38,651 nucleotides of DNA from Brevundimonas sp. (GCF_027487935.1 NZ_JAIYCP010000001.1:1-38651), one strand, 5' to 3'; positions 8,081 through 19,316 are shown, counted from the stretch's first letter. The notes: a model not told the origin generated them from the sequence alone. Translations and numbers: made by a program.

Positions 8081-8650
8081 ATGGTCGAATTCCAATCCCT
8101 GGTCGGACGACTGCTGGTGGCCATGCCGGGCATCAGCGACAGCCGGTTCGAACACGCCGTGATCCTGATCTGCGCCCATCGGCCGGACCACGCCATGGGC
8201 CTGAGGCTGGACCGGCCGGCGCCGGGGGTGGACCTGAAGAAGGTGCTCGACAAGCTGAAGACCCAGGCCCCGGACGAGGCGGCCAGGCGGCGGGTGCTGA
8301 TCGGCGGACCGGTGGAGCGGGAGCGCGGCTTTGTGCTGCACACCGACGACTGGCTGATCGACGACGCCTCCCTGGCCTTTGCCGAGGGTCTGGCGATGAC
8401 GGGCACGCGCGAGGCCCTGGCGGCCATGGTGGACCCGGCGGCGGGGCCGCACCGGTCGGTGCTGCTGCTGGGCTATGCCGGCTGGGGCGAGGGTCAGCTG
8501 GAGGATGAGTTGGGCGAGAACGTCTGGCTGACGGCCGATGCCGACCCGGAGCTGATCTTCGACGCCGACTACGACGGGAAATGGGCCAGGGCGGTGTCGG
8601 GTCTGGGCATCGATCCGGCGCAGCTGTCGGGGCAGAGCGGACGGGCCTGA
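8081..8650 (+). CDS. YqgE/AlgH family protein
   Basis: A 189-residue protein of the UPF0301/AlgH family. Family hallmarks are LLVAMPGISDSRFEHAVILICAH at the N-terminus, AMGLRLDRP, IGGPVERERGFVLH and VLLLGYAGWGEGQLEDEL with ENVWL near the C-terminus. Function is not settled; AlgH has been linked to alginate regulation in Pseudomonas. I chose the ATG at 8081, with AAGG just upstream, because it places the MPG motif at the usual distance from the start. An ATG at 8030 would add 17 residues and has no clear ribosome binding site. It is convergent with the lipoprotein gene at 8693. Confidence 0.9.
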   Translation: MVEFQSLVGRLLVAMPGISDSRFEHAVILICAHRPDHAMGLRLDRPAPGVDLKKVLDKLKTQAPDEAARRRVLIGGPVERERGFVLHTDDWLIDDASLAFAEGLAMTGTREALAAMVDPAAGPHRSVLLLGYAGWGEGQLEDELGENVWLTADADPELIFDADYDGKWARAVSGLGIDPAQLSGQSGRA

Positions 8651-8658
8651 GGCCGAGC

Positions 8659-8672
8659 CGGGTTTCGACCCG
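8659..8672. terminator. Small hairpin between convergent genes
   Basis: CGGGT and ACCCG pair around a TTCG tetraloop in the gap between the convergent YqgE and lipoprotein genes. The stem is only five base pairs, and no T tract follows, so its role as a terminator is tentative. Confidence 0.3.
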
Positions 8673-8692
8673 TCAGGGCACCACAGCCGACT

Positions 8693-8998
8693 TCAGGGAC
8701 ACCTGACCGAGGGCTTCCGGCTCATCAGTATCCAGTCATTGGCGGCGTCATTCCAGCGCGCATAAATCGTGTGCCGGCATGTCTCCCGGATGATCTGCTC
8801 GCCGACGTGATCGGTCCGCCGCTTGCTCCACTGGTACTGGCGGCGTCCGTCCGGCATGTCCAGAACGGTGTCAGGTTGCCCGTAGCGGGCGACCGCGACC
8901 TCGACAGGCTGGTCGAGAAAGTTGATCCGGTAGGTCGGGGTGGAGGCGCAGGCGCCCAGCGCCAGCAAGCCAATGAGCGCGGTCGTTATCCGGTGCAT
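8693..8998 (-). CDS. Small lipoprotein, function unknown
   Basis: A 101-residue protein with a short lipoprotein signal (hydrophobic residues 5-16, lipobox LGAC with C17 as the lipidated residue). The mature part contains RYGQPDTVLDMPDGRRQYQW, a pattern seen in small bacterial lipoproteins that resemble the SmpA/OmlA fold, and two further cysteines (in ETCRHT and the final VRCP) that could form a disulfide. I do not recognise a specific family. It is convergent with the YqgE gene and not in an obvious operon. Confidence 0.75.
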   Translation of the reverse strand: MHRITTALIGLLALGACASTPTYRINFLDQPVEVAVARYGQPDTVLDMPDGRRQYQWSKRRTDHVGEQIIRETCRHTIYARWNDAANDWILMSRKPSVRCP

Positions 8999-9085
8999 AT
9001 CGTCTCCTCCGAGAGGTCGAACGATGTTATTCTAGCAAGACTTGCATGCGCGGATCAACCGGCGCGAGGCCGGCGTACCCCCGCC

Positions 9086-10753
9086 CTAGGCCGACCGCGC
9101 CTTGATCGGGGCCGTGCCGTCGGCGAGGGACTCGTTCAGATAGACCTCGGCCTCCTGGGCCGGCAGGGCGGGTGCGTAGCCGAAGCCCTGGCCGTAGTGG
9201 CACTGGGCGTCGAGCAGGAGTTTGGCGAGGCTGGCGTTTTCGACGCCCTCGGCGACGACTTCCAGCGACAGGTCGCGGCCGAGGTTGACCACCGATTTGA
9301 CGATCTTGGCCGAGCCCTCGTCCTTGTCCATGGTCAGAACGAAATAGCGGTCGATCTTCAGCGTATCGAACGGCAGTTTGGCCAGCCAGGTCAGGGAGCT
9401 GAAGCCGGTGCCGAAGTCGTCGAGCGCCAGGGAGGCGCCGGCCGCGCGCAGCCGGGTCAGGGTGTCGGCCGCGCGGGTGGTATCGCGCATGATGTCGCCC
9501 TCGGTGACCTCCAGCTTCAGCGCGCCGCGGGGCAGGCCCGCCTCGGCGATGATCCGGGTCACGTCCTCGACCAGATTGGGCCGCTCGATCTCGCCGACCG
9601 AAAGATTGACGCTGCAGAACAGCTTGCCCGCGGACGGATGGCGGACCAGCCATTCGGCCAGCTGACGCGCGGCCTGGGTCATCATCAGCAGGCCGAGATC
9701 GTTCATCAGGCCCATCTCGTCGGCGAGGCCGAGGAATTCATCGGGCGGGACAACACCCCGCCGGGGGTGGCGCCAGCGGGCCAGGGCCTCGAACCCGGCC
9801 ACAGCCCCGGTCAGCAGATTGACGACCGGCTGATAGAAGGCCTCGATCTCACCACGCAGGAAAGCGTTGCGCAGGTCGGCCTCCATGGCCAGCCGGGACA
9901 GGCTGTCGCTTTCCAGGGCACGGCCATAGGCGGCGGCGCCGCCGCGGCCTGCGGTCTTGGCCTGTTCGACCGCCAGTTCGACCCGACGCAGAAGCTCGGC
10001 GGGATCCGGCGCGTCCAGCCCACCCTCGGCCTGGGCCGAACCGATCGAGACGGTCGGATAGATGTCGAAGCCGGCGACGCGCAGGGGCTGTTCGAGGGCC
10101 TCGCGCACCCGCTCGGCCACGGTGCCGCTGCCGCGCGAGGCGAGGACGGCGAACTCGTCCTCGCCGATGCGGGCGGCATGGGCGTCCTTGGCGAAGGCGG
10201 CGTTCAGGCGTGATCCGAGGGCGGCCAGAACCAGATCGGTGCGCTCATGGCCCAGGGCCTCATTGAGACGGCGCAGGCGGTCGACGTCGGCCACCACCAG
10301 CTCATAGTCGCCGGGCTGGACCAGCTGCTCCCCGGCGCGGGCGAGGAAGGTGCGACGGTCGAGCAGACCTGTCAGCCGGTCGAGGTGGGAGGCGGCGAAT
10401 TTCGTTTCCAGGGCGACGACGCCGGCCGCGCGCAGCCCGTCCTCGAGCCAGACGCCACGCCAGATGCAGGTCTCTGAGTCCCGCATGCGCAGGCGGACGG
10501 CGACCTCGGTGCCCTCGGCCTGCGGCTTGAGAATCTTCTCGGCCAGCGCCCGATCCTGGGGAATGGCCACGGCGGTGAAGGCCGCCCCCGAGCACTCCGG
10601 GGCCAGCGGACCGAGGCCGAGAGACCGCGTCGCGCCGGTAAAGCGCATCTGGTCCTCGGACGGGGTCCAGATCCACAGGGCGGTGTCCGCGGCGGCCAAC
10701 GCCTCAATGGCCGTCGTCGCGTCCCAAGCCAGACTTCTGGAGCGAGTGTTCAA
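9086..10753 (-). CDS. pdeA: c-di-GMP phosphodiesterase, PAS-GEDEF-EAL (PdeA-like)
   Basis: A 555-residue cytosolic protein with three parts: a PAS-like N-terminus (about 15-115), a GGDEF-fold domain (about 125-285) whose signature is GEDEF (197-201), and an EAL domain (about 290-545). The EAL catalytic set is present: EALAR (322-326), NLS (383-385), EVTE (415-418), DDFGTG (445-450), KID (466-468) and EGVE (502-505). Caulobacter PdeA (CC3396) has this same architecture and the same GEDEF variant, in which the GGDEF-like domain binds GTP and activates the EAL domain instead of making c-di-GMP. The start appears to be TTG at 10753. It lies last in the run of genes from the cta cluster. Confidence 0.88.
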   Translation of the reverse strand: MNTRSRSLAWDATTAIEALAAADTALWIWTPSEDQMRFTGATRSLGLGPLAPECSGAAFTAVAIPQDRALAEKILKPQAEGTEVAVRLRMRDSETCIWRGVWLEDGLRAAGVVALETKFAASHLDRLTGLLDRRTFLARAGEQLVQPGDYELVVADVDRLRRLNEALGHERTDLVLAALGSRLNAAFAKDAHAARIGEDEFAVLASRGSGTVAERVREALEQPLRVAGFDIYPTVSIGSAQAEGGLDAPDPAELLRRVELAVEQAKTAGRGGAAAYGRALESDSLSRLAMEADLRNAFLRGEIEAFYQPVVNLLTGAVAGFEALARWRHPRRGVVPPDEFLGLADEMGLMNDLGLLMMTQAARQLAEWLVRHPSAGKLFCSVNLSVGEIERPNLVEDVTRIIAEAGLPRGALKLEVTEGDIMRDTTRAADTLTRLRAAGASLALDDFGTGFSSLTWLAKLPFDTLKIDRYFVLTMDKDEGSAKIVKSVVNLGRDLSLEVVAEGVENASLAKLLLDAQCHYGQGFGYAPALPAQEAEVYLNESLADGTAPIKARSA

Positions 10754-10785
10754 ACGCCTGAAGGGTCCCGACAGGACGGCCGGAA

Positions 10786-11376
10786 TCAGCCGCCGAGTCC
10801 GACCCCGTCATTGACGAGACCGAACAGAAGATGATCTGCCCAAACGCCGTTAATTTTCAGATAAGCCCGGGCCCTTCCCTCAAGATGAAAGCCTGACTTT
10901 TCAAGCACGCGGCGGGAGGCGGTATTGTCCGGCACACAGGCCGCCTCGACTCGGTGCAGGTTCAGGTCCTGGCAGGCCCAGGCGACGATGGCCCGGGCCG
11001 CAGCCGTGGCGTATCCGCGACCGGCGTAACGGCGACCGATCCAGTAGCCCAGGGTGCCGGTCTCGGCCACGCCACGCCGGACATTGGACAGGGTTATCGC
11101 CCCCACCAGCGACTGATCCGAATCGGCGAAAATGAAGAAGGGCCAGGCGTTGCCGGCCTCCATCTCGCGGGCATAGATCGACAGGCGACGCCGGAAGGCG
11201 GCCCGGGTCAGATCGTTCTCGGGCCAGAGGGGCTCCCAGGGCTGAAGCCAGGCTTGCGACGCCAGCCGCTCGGCCGCCCAGGCCTCGTGATCGGACAGGC
11301 GCGGCGGACGCAGGGTCACGCCCTGGCCCTTCACCACCGGCCCGGTCGCTTCGTTGATCCAGTCCAGCAGGGCCAT
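10786..11376 (-). CDS. GNAT N-acetyltransferase, RimJ/RimL type
   Basis: A 196-residue acetyltransferase. It opens with VTLRPPRLSDHEAWAAER, has the structured GTLGYWIGRRYAGRGYATAA acetyl-CoA-binding segment (Q/R-x-x-G-x-G/A equivalent RRYAGRGYA), and ends with the HRVEAACVPDNTASRRVLEK motif and GFHLEGRARAYLKINGVWADH. These are typical of the RimJ/RimL group that acetylates protein N-termini, although many members act on other amines, so the substrate is uncertain. It follows the M16 peptidase gene with a gap of about 86 bases on the same strand. The last residues are only Gly/Leu. Confidence 0.9.
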   Translation of the reverse strand: MALLDWINEATGPVVKGQGVTLRPPRLSDHEAWAAERLASQAWLQPWEPLWPENDLTRAAFRRRLSIYAREMEAGNAWPFFIFADSDQSLVGAITLSNVRRGVAETGTLGYWIGRRYAGRGYATAAARAIVAWACQDLNLHRVEAACVPDNTASRRVLEKSGFHLEGRARAYLKINGVWADHLLFGLVNDGVGLGG

Positions 11377-11462
11377 GGGACTGTTTTAGCGCAGTGTTCC
11401 GGCGAGGTGAACCACACCGGACAGCGCCCCGGCGCTTTCGGGATGACAAGGAGTCCCGGGAA

Positions 11463-12728
11463 CTAGCCGAAAAGGGCTTCGCGGAAGGCCGCGCCGGCGG
11501 GGGCCGCCGCCTTCGGGCCCAGCACCGCGGTGGCGCAGAGCCCGGCTGTCAGCGAGGCGGCGGCGGCGCTGCGGACTGTATCGACAGTCTGGGCCAGGGT
11601 CCGTTCCGACATGGTCTGTGACGGGATCAGGGCCCCGAAGATCAGCACCTGGGCGGCGGCGCGGCCGGCGCGGGCGGCGGGGCTTTCGTCCGACATCCAC
11701 AGGCCGGCGTTGAGCACCGCCTTGGCACGCGACAATTCGGCGGCGGTCGGACCGGTTTCGGCCAGGGCCCTGAGTTCGGCGGCGCACACCTGGGCCAGCT
11801 CAACGGCCCGGTCGGCGGCGGCTCCGGCGTAGATCCCCAGCAGGCCCGCGTCCTCATAGGGCTCGTGCCAGGCATCAATGGCATAGGCGAGGCCGCGCTC
11901 CTCGCGGGCGCTCTGGAACAGACGCGAGGCCATGCCGCCGCCGAGGATCTCGCTCATCAGCCGGGTCGCGGCATAGGACGGATCGCGGGCCGAAGGCGCG
12001 GGCAGCTGGAAGACGATGTTGGCCTGTTCGATCCGCCGGGTCAGGGCTGCTTCGCCGCCGGTGAACCGGGGCACGGGCGGTGCTTCGGCCGGGGTCGAGG
12101 CCTCGGTGCCGAACCAGCGCTCCGCAAGGGCCAGAAGCTGGGTCTCGTCCACCGCGCCGGAGACGGCCACGACCATCCGGTCCGGCGAATACAGACGGGC
12201 GCGCCAGTCGCCGATGGCGGCGCGGGTGACGGGCTTGAGGCTGGCCACGGAGCCGAGGATCGGCCGGCCGAGCGGCTGGCCCTCGAAGGCGCGGGTCTGG
12301 GCCATTTCGAAGACGTGGTCGTCGGGGGTGTCGAAGGCCTCGGCGATCTCCTGGGCCACCACGTCCTTCTCGCGCTCGATCTCGGCGGGGTCGAGCGTGG
12401 GCCGGAAGACCAGGTCGGACACCACCTGCATGGCCAGCGGCAGGGAGCCGTGCAGGGCGCGGACCTCGAAACTGGTGCGCTCATAGCCGGTCGAGGCGTT
12501 CAGGGAGCCGCCCTCGGCCTCGATCCGTTCGACGATCTCGCGCGCGCCCATGTCGCCCGCGCCCTTGAACACCAGATGTTCGAGGCAGTGGGACCAGCCC
12601 GAGGTCGCCTCGGTCTCCCATTTGGCCCCGCCACGCACGGCGACGGTCAGGGCCAGGGTGCGCAGGCCGGGCATGGGATCGCAGACGACGCGGACGCCGT
12701 TGGACAGGGTGTGGAGGGTGGCGGTCAG
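11463..12728 (-). CDS. M16 family zinc peptidase (processing-peptidase-like)
   Basis: A 421-residue pitrilysin-family protein related to mitochondrial processing peptidase beta subunit. It has the inverted zinc motif HCLEH, followed by EGGSLNASTGYERTSFEV and the downstream helix EKDVVAQEIAEAFDTPDDHVFE that supplies the third ligand; the C-terminal half has the GGGMASRLFQSAREERGLAY segment typical of this family. There is no signal peptide, so it is cytosolic. No ATG, GTG or TTG lies at the expected start. Residues before TATLHTLSNGVRVV read as SURF1 antiframe, and a CTG at 12726-12728 overlaps the SURF1 stop as CTGA with purines upstream, so CTG is my best call. An internal ATG in CDPMPG would cut off the first strand. 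Confidence 0.85.
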   Translation of the reverse strand: MTATLHTLSNGVRVVCDPMPGLRTLALTVAVRGGAKWETEATSGWSHCLEHLVFKGAGDMGAREIVERIEAEGGSLNASTGYERTSFEVRALHGSLPLAMQVVSDLVFRPTLDPAEIEREKDVVAQEIAEAFDTPDDHVFEMAQTRAFEGQPLGRPILGSVASLKPVTRAAIGDWRARLYSPDRMVVAVSGAVDETQLLALAERWFGTEASTPAEAPPVPRFTGGEAALTRRIEQANIVFQLPAPSARDPSYAATRLMSEILGGGMASRLFQSAREERGLAYAIDAWHEPYEDAGLLGIYAGAAADRAVELAQVCAAELRALAETGPTAAELSRAKAVLNAGLWMSDESPAARAGRAAAQVLIFGALIPSQTMSERTLAQTVDTVRSAAAASLTAGLCATAVLGPKAAAPAGAAFREALFG

Positions 12729-13474
12729 GAGGATTCTTCTTTCCCTATCGCCTCGCTCGCGGAGCGAGGCTGCTTGAGGGTTCTGCGGAGCAGCACGATG
12801 TAGAAACCGACCAGCGCCAGCGCCAGACCGAACCAGGTCAGGGCATAGCCCAGATGGTTGTTCGAAAAGGCCGCCGGCGGGGCGGACGGCTGGAGCGCCG
12901 GCCACTCCGGATTGGATGAGGTCAGGGCGAACAGGGTGTTCGGATCGGGGTCGGCCACGCCGAGGGCCGCGGCCATCCCCGCCATGTCCCGCGCGAAGAA
13001 CCGTCCCTTGTCGACGGGCAGGGCCATGGGACCCGGCGGCGGCGTCTCCCGGACCTCGGCCACCAGCGGGAAGGACTCCGTCGAGGGCTCGACCGGCGGG
13101 CGGGCGGAAATGGTCCCGGCGACAAAGCCGCGGTCGATCAGGAAGACCGACGGGGAGCCGGCCGGCCGACAGGCCGAGATCAGCCGCACCCCGGGCTCGC
13201 CGTCATGGATGGTCTGAAGCTCGACCCAGGGGGCGGTGGCCAACCCCGGGCAATCGATGGCCACCTTGCGAAAGGCAGGATCGGGCATGGCCATCACGGC
13301 GGCAAGCGGCGCGGGCGGAACGGCGGCGGCGGCCTCGGCCTGGTCGATCAGGCCGTTCTTCCACTGCATCCGCTGCACCTGCCAGACGCCGAGGCCGCAC
13401 AGCAGGGCGAGGGCAAGGGCGCAGACGATCGTCAGGCCGAACGGGAAGCGGGGGCGCATGGCCTCAGCTGTCAT
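12725..13474 (-). CDS. SURF1 family cytochrome oxidase assembly protein
   Basis: A 249-residue membrane protein with a transmembrane helix near each end (about 14-32 and 213-235), enclosing a periplasmic domain. The N-terminal GVWQVQRMQWK motif, the PPAP segment and the final NNHLGYALTWFGLALALVGFY helix match SURF1/Shy1. Family members help load heme a into subunit I of aa3 oxidases, and the surrounding cta genes fit this. The ATG at 13474 overlaps the DUF983 gene by 11 bases; an ATG at 13459, right after the DUF983 stop with GAGG upstream, is equally possible. The stop overlaps the M16 start by a base or two. Confidence 0.92.
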   Translation of the reverse strand: MTAEAMRPRFPFGLTIVCALALALLCGLGVWQVQRMQWKNGLIDQAEAAAAVPPAPLAAVMAMPDPAFRKVAIDCPGLATAPWVELQTIHDGEPGVRLISACRPAGSPSVFLIDRGFVAGTISARPPVEPSTESFPLVAEVRETPPPGPMALPVDKGRFFARDMAGMAAALGVADPDPNTLFALTSSNPEWPALQPSAPPAAFSNNHLGYALTWFGLALALVGFYIVLLRRTLKQPRSASEAIGKEESS

Positions 13475-13856
13475 GGCGCGACTGCCCCGACTTGTTGCGC
13501 ATCTGAAGGGCGATCATCACGCCCTTGCCGGGGCGCATGAGGCCGAGCGACAGGCCGGCGACCAGCGGCAGGGCGACGATCAGCATGGCCCAGATCGGCG
13601 GGTTGAAGGCCACCTGCACAAACAGGGCTCCGAACACCACGATGCCGCCGGCGATCTGCATGATGAAGATGGCGGCCCCGTCGCCGGTGTTCAGCCGGGT
13701 GAAGTCGAAGCCGCAGACGGCGCAGCGGTCGACCACCTTGAGAAAGCCGCTGAACAGCGGGCCCTTGCCGCAGTGGGGACAGCGACAAAGAAGTCCGGCG
13801 CGGATCGGGTCGATCCGCGCCGGCTCAAGATCAAGCCCTGTGGGGCCGTCCGTCAC
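13464..13856 (-). CDS. DUF983 family zinc-ribbon membrane protein
   Basis: A 130-residue protein with an N-terminal zinc-ribbon-like CRCPHCGKGPLF...CAVCGF segment (cysteines near 29, 34 and 49-52, visible in pairs) and two transmembrane helices in the C-terminal half (about 67-87 and 91-112). DUF983 proteins are regular members of alphaproteobacterial cta clusters, between ctaE and SURF1, as here; their molecular role is not known. It appears to start with GTG, overlapping the ctaE stop as GTGA, which implies coupled translation. Confidence 0.9.
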   Translation of the reverse strand: MTDGPTGLDLEPARIDPIRAGLLCRCPHCGKGPLFSGFLKVVDRCAVCGFDFTRLNTGDGAAIFIMQIAGGIVVFGALFVQVAFNPPIWAMLIVALPLVAGLSLGLMRPGKGVMIALQMRNKSGQSRHDS

Positions 13857-14761
13857 CCGAAGGTGACGTAGACGAAGGCGAAGAGGAACAGCCAGACCAC
13901 GTCCACGAAATGCCAGTACCAGGCCGCCGCCTCGAAGCCGAAATGCTTCTGCGGGGTCATCTGGCCGGCCATCAGGCGCAGCAGGCAGACCAGGAGGAAG
14001 ATGGTGCCGAGCAGGACGTGGAAACCGTGGAAGCCGGTCGCCATGAAGAAGATCGAGCCATAGAGCCCCGAGTTCGCGGCCTCTTCGTTGAAGAACAGGT
14101 GCTCGTGCAGGATGTGCTGGTACTCATAGACCTGCACCGCGGTGAACAGGATGCCGAGCAGGACGGTGATGATCAGGCCGGTCCGGGCCCCCTTGCGGTC
14201 ACCGACCTGCAGCGCATGGTGGGCCCAGGTCACCGTCGTGCCGCTGAGCAGCAGGATGACGGTGTTGAGCAGCGGCAGCTGCCAGGCGTCGAGGGTCTCG
14301 ATACCCTTGGGCGGCCAGGTCGACCAGGCGGCGGCGGTATCGGCCCAGCCGGCGACTTCCGGGATGTGGGCGCGGGCTTCGTTGAAGACCGCCATCTCGA
14401 AGAAGATCCAGAAGAAGGCGGCGAAGAACATCACTTCCGAGGCGATGAACATGATCATGCCGTAGCGCAGGCCGATCGAAACCACCGGTGTATGATCCCC
14501 GGCCTTGCTTTCCTTGATCACGTCCGCCCACCAGGCGACGGCGGAAAACAGAACCCCGGCCAGGCCGGCGAAGAACAGGACCTTGTCACCTTTGGCCAGC
14601 AGGGCGGCCGCGATCGGGCCCGCATCGGGCCCGACAAGGCCCTTCATCCACACGACAGCGCCGATGAACATGAGGGTGGTCGCGATCGAGGCGATCAGCG
14701 GCCAGGGGCTGGGGTTCACCAGGTGATAGTCGTGGTGGGGAGTGGCGTGTGCGTCGGCCAT
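13853..14761 (-). CDS. ctaE: Cytochrome c oxidase subunit III
   Basis: A 302-residue integral membrane protein with the seven-helix profile of CoxC/CtaE. The N-terminal HDYHLVNPSPWPL segment, SEVMFFAAFFWIFF, the GTTVTWAHHALQ helix and the C-terminal FGFEAAAWYWHFVDVVWLFLFAFVY are diagnostic. Subunit III stabilises the aa3 oxidase and helps supply protons to the catalytic subunit. It is one of the cluster's three structural subunits; ctaG lies upstream with about 50 bases between them. Confidence 0.97.
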   Translation of the reverse strand: MADAHATPHHDYHLVNPSPWPLIASIATTLMFIGAVVWMKGLVGPDAGPIAAALLAKGDKVLFFAGLAGVLFSAVAWWADVIKESKAGDHTPVVSIGLRYGMIMFIASEVMFFAAFFWIFFEMAVFNEARAHIPEVAGWADTAAAWSTWPPKGIETLDAWQLPLLNTVILLLSGTTVTWAHHALQVGDRKGARTGLIITVLLGILFTAVQVYEYQHILHEHLFFNEEAANSGLYGSIFFMATGFHGFHVLLGTIFLLVCLLRLMAGQMTPQKHFGFEAAAWYWHFVDVVWLFLFAFVYVTFG

Positions 14762-14812
14762 CAGGGTCTCTTGAAACAGTCGAGAGTCGTTAGGGGCAGG
14801 CTATAGCGTCGG

Positions 14813-15400
14813 CTATCCCGCCGCGCCAGAGGCTTGGGCATTTGGAGCGATGTCCGCTTTTGCAGCCTGCTCGAAGCCCTGGGTGGGATAGAAGGTATAG
14901 CTGAGGGTGATCTCCTCTACGCCCCGGCTTTCACGATCGGTCGCCATTTCGGGTGCCACGAAATACTGGACGGGGAATTTCATCGTCTGGCCGGGCTGGA
15001 TGGTCTGCCCCTCGAAGCAGAAGCACTGCAGCTTCTGGAAATAGGGGCCGGCCCGCTCGGGGACGACGTTGTACCCGGCCGTGGCCCTGATCGGACGGTC
15101 GGAGGTATTGGTCACATCGAAATAGGCGATGCCGGTCTCGCCGATGTGGACGCGCTGGCTGACCTGTTCGGCCCGGAAGGTCATGGGCAGGCCGCGCACA
15201 TTGGTGTCGAACCGAATCAACACCGTCTCGTCCAGCTGGACATCCGGTGCCTTGTCTGCCTTGCGGACCGTGCCGTCGAAGCCGGTGACCTGGCAGAACA
15301 GCTGGTAAAGGGGCACGGCGGCGAAGGCCGCGCCGGTCATGAACATCACGCCGGCGGCGCAGGCGATGGCAACAAGGTGGTTGGAGGTCGGCTTCTTCAC
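14813..15400 (-). CDS. ctaG: Cytochrome c oxidase assembly protein CtaG/Cox11
   Basis: A 195-residue protein with one N-terminal transmembrane helix (about 8-30) and a periplasmic beta domain. Copper-binding features are LFCQVTGFDG near the membrane and QCFCFEGQTIQPGQ with the CFCF cysteine pair. The function is delivery of copper to CuB in subunit I of the oxidase. The start codon is GTG, overlapping the stop of the upstream 61-residue gene as GTGA. Confidence 0.96.
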   Translation of the reverse strand: MKKPTSNHLVAIACAAGVMFMTGAAFAAVPLYQLFCQVTGFDGTVRKADKAPDVQLDETVLIRFDTNVRGLPMTFRAEQVSQRVHIGETGIAYFDVTNTSDRPIRATAGYNVVPERAGPYFQKLQCFCFEGQTIQPGQTMKFPVQYFVAPEMATDRESRGVEEITLSYTFYPTQGFEQAAKADIAPNAQASGAAG

Positions 15401-15582
15401 CGGGCGTACTCCACAGGGGCACCGGCCGCGAGCGCTTCCTTGCGGGCGTCGATGTTGCGCTTGAGGTTCAGGACGGTGACCGTGAACACCAGCAGGATGA
15501 AGGCGACCAGGGCACCGGCGATGGCGAGGTTGCGCTTGTTGCGGGCGGAGAGTTCTGCGGGAGTCAGGCGACGCATGATCAT
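15397..15582 (-). CDS. Small single-helix membrane protein of the cta cluster (CoxF-like)
   Basis: A 61-residue protein with basic residues at the N-terminus, one transmembrane helix (about 20-41) and a short polar tail. Short proteins at this place between ctaB and ctaG are usual in alphaproteobacteria and have been called CoxF; sequence conservation is low, and the role is unknown. The start ATG overlaps the ctaB stop as ATGA. A second ATG at 15576 would remove two residues. Confidence 0.85.
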   Translation of the reverse strand: MIMRRLTPAELSARNKRNLAIAGALVAFILLVFTVTVLNLKRNIDARKEALAAGAPVEYAR

Positions 15583-16547
15583 GACAGTCCGGGAAGGGCG
15601 GTGATGCTCTCGACCAGAAGGGCCGCGAACAGAGCCATCAGGTACAGGATCGAGAAGGCGAACAGGTTGCGGGCTGGTTTGGCCTCGACGCGGACGTCAT
15701 ACAATGCGGCCTCTCGTCCCACGGCCTCGGCCTTGTCGGGCTGATCACCGGCGCGACTGCGCCACAGACGGACGGCCAGGAACAGGAAGGCCAGCCCGCC
15801 GCTGATCGACACCGCCAGATACAGGGGCCCGCCGAGGCCCAGCAGGCCCGGTGCGACAGCCACCGGCACGAACACGAGACTGTAGACCAGGATCTGCAGC
15901 CGGGTGCTTTTCGCCCCGCGCGCCACCGGCATCATGGGAATACCCGCCCGGGCGTAGTCACCGGCCGAATAAAGGGCGAGCGCCCAGCTGTGCGGCGGGG
16001 TCCAGAGGAAGATGATGGCGAACAGCAGCCAGGCCTGCCAGGGAGCTTCGCCCGTCGCCGCTGCCCAGCCGATGACCGGTGGAAAGGCTCCGGCGGCACC
16101 GCCGATGACGATGTTCTGGGGCGTCCGGCGCTTCAGCAGCAGGGTGTAGAAGACCGCATAGTAGAGGATGGTCATCAACAGCAGGCCGCCGGCCAGCCAG
16201 TTGGTGGTCATGCCCAGCAGCATGACCGAAAAAACCGACAGGATGACGCCGAAGGTCATGGCGTCGTTCTTGCTGACCCGTCCGGCCGCCACGGGCCGTC
16301 CCCGCGTACGCCGCATCAGGGCGTCGGTCTCGCCCTCCAGGGCCATGTTGAGCGCCCCTGCCGCCCCGGCGCCGACGGCGATGCACAGGATGGCGATGGC
16401 CGCCGACAGCCAGTCAAGGTCACCGCCCGCGACGACCAGACCGGTCACGGCGGTGAAGATCACCAGTGACATCACGCGCGGCTTCAACAGCTGGAAGAAA
16501 TCTTCCGGCTGGGCCGTCGAGACGGTGACTGTGGCGGGTTCGGTCAT
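15579..16547 (-). CDS. ctaB: Protoheme IX farnesyltransferase (heme O synthase)
   Basis: A 322-residue polytopic enzyme of the UbiA prenyltransferase superfamily. It has FFQLLKPRVMSLVIFTAVTG, the active-site region NMALEGETDALMRRTRGRP (with RTRGRP intact) and TPPHSWALALY on the second conserved loop. It farnesylates protoheme to heme O, precursor of the heme a of the aa3 oxidase. The aspartate-rich motif is somewhat altered (LEGETD where many homologs have DxxxD), which I take as a lineage trait. It follows ctaD by about 75 bases, the only sizable gap between the oxidase genes downstream of ctaD. Confidence 0.96.
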   Translation of the reverse strand: MTEPATVTVSTAQPEDFFQLLKPRVMSLVIFTAVTGLVVAGGDLDWLSAAIAILCIAVGAGAAGALNMALEGETDALMRRTRGRPVAAGRVSKNDAMTFGVILSVFSVMLLGMTTNWLAGGLLLMTILYYAVFYTLLLKRRTPQNIVIGGAAGAFPPVIGWAAATGEAPWQAWLLFAIIFLWTPPHSWALALYSAGDYARAGIPMMPVARGAKSTRLQILVYSLVFVPVAVAPGLLGLGGPLYLAVSISGGLAFLFLAVRLWRSRAGDQPDKAEAVGREAALYDVRVEAKPARNLFAFSILYLMALFAALLVESITALPGLS

Positions 16548-16565
16548 GGGGCTTTCAACGCTTGA

Positions 16566-16593
16566 GGGCCGCCCCCTGTTGAAGGAGCGGCCC
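16566..16593. terminator. Hairpin in the ctaD-ctaB gap
   Basis: GGGCCGC at 16566-16572 pairs with GCGGCCC at 16587-16593, with a 14-base loop. On the plus strand it is followed by a five-T run, but no plus-strand gene ends here. On the coding (minus) strand it could act as an attenuator or stabiliser between ctaD and ctaB. A nearby GTCCGGAC pair of short palindromes (about 16606-16622) is also present. Confidence 0.3.
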
Positions 16594-16622
16594 CCGATTT
16601 TTCGCGGTCCGGACAGTCCGGA

Positions 16623-19288
<2,666 letters not shown>

Positions 19289-19316
19289 GCGAGATATCCT
19301 CATTAAACCGTTTCGC

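Noticed and set aside
8771..10213. 480-codon plus-strand frame over pdeA
   Set aside because: Antisense to the PdeA coding region, with no recognisable domain.
12725..12905. SURF1 and M16 as a frameshifted fusion
   Set aside because: SURF1 ends with a normal stop after its last helix, and M16 begins with its own domain start; overlap explains the frames.
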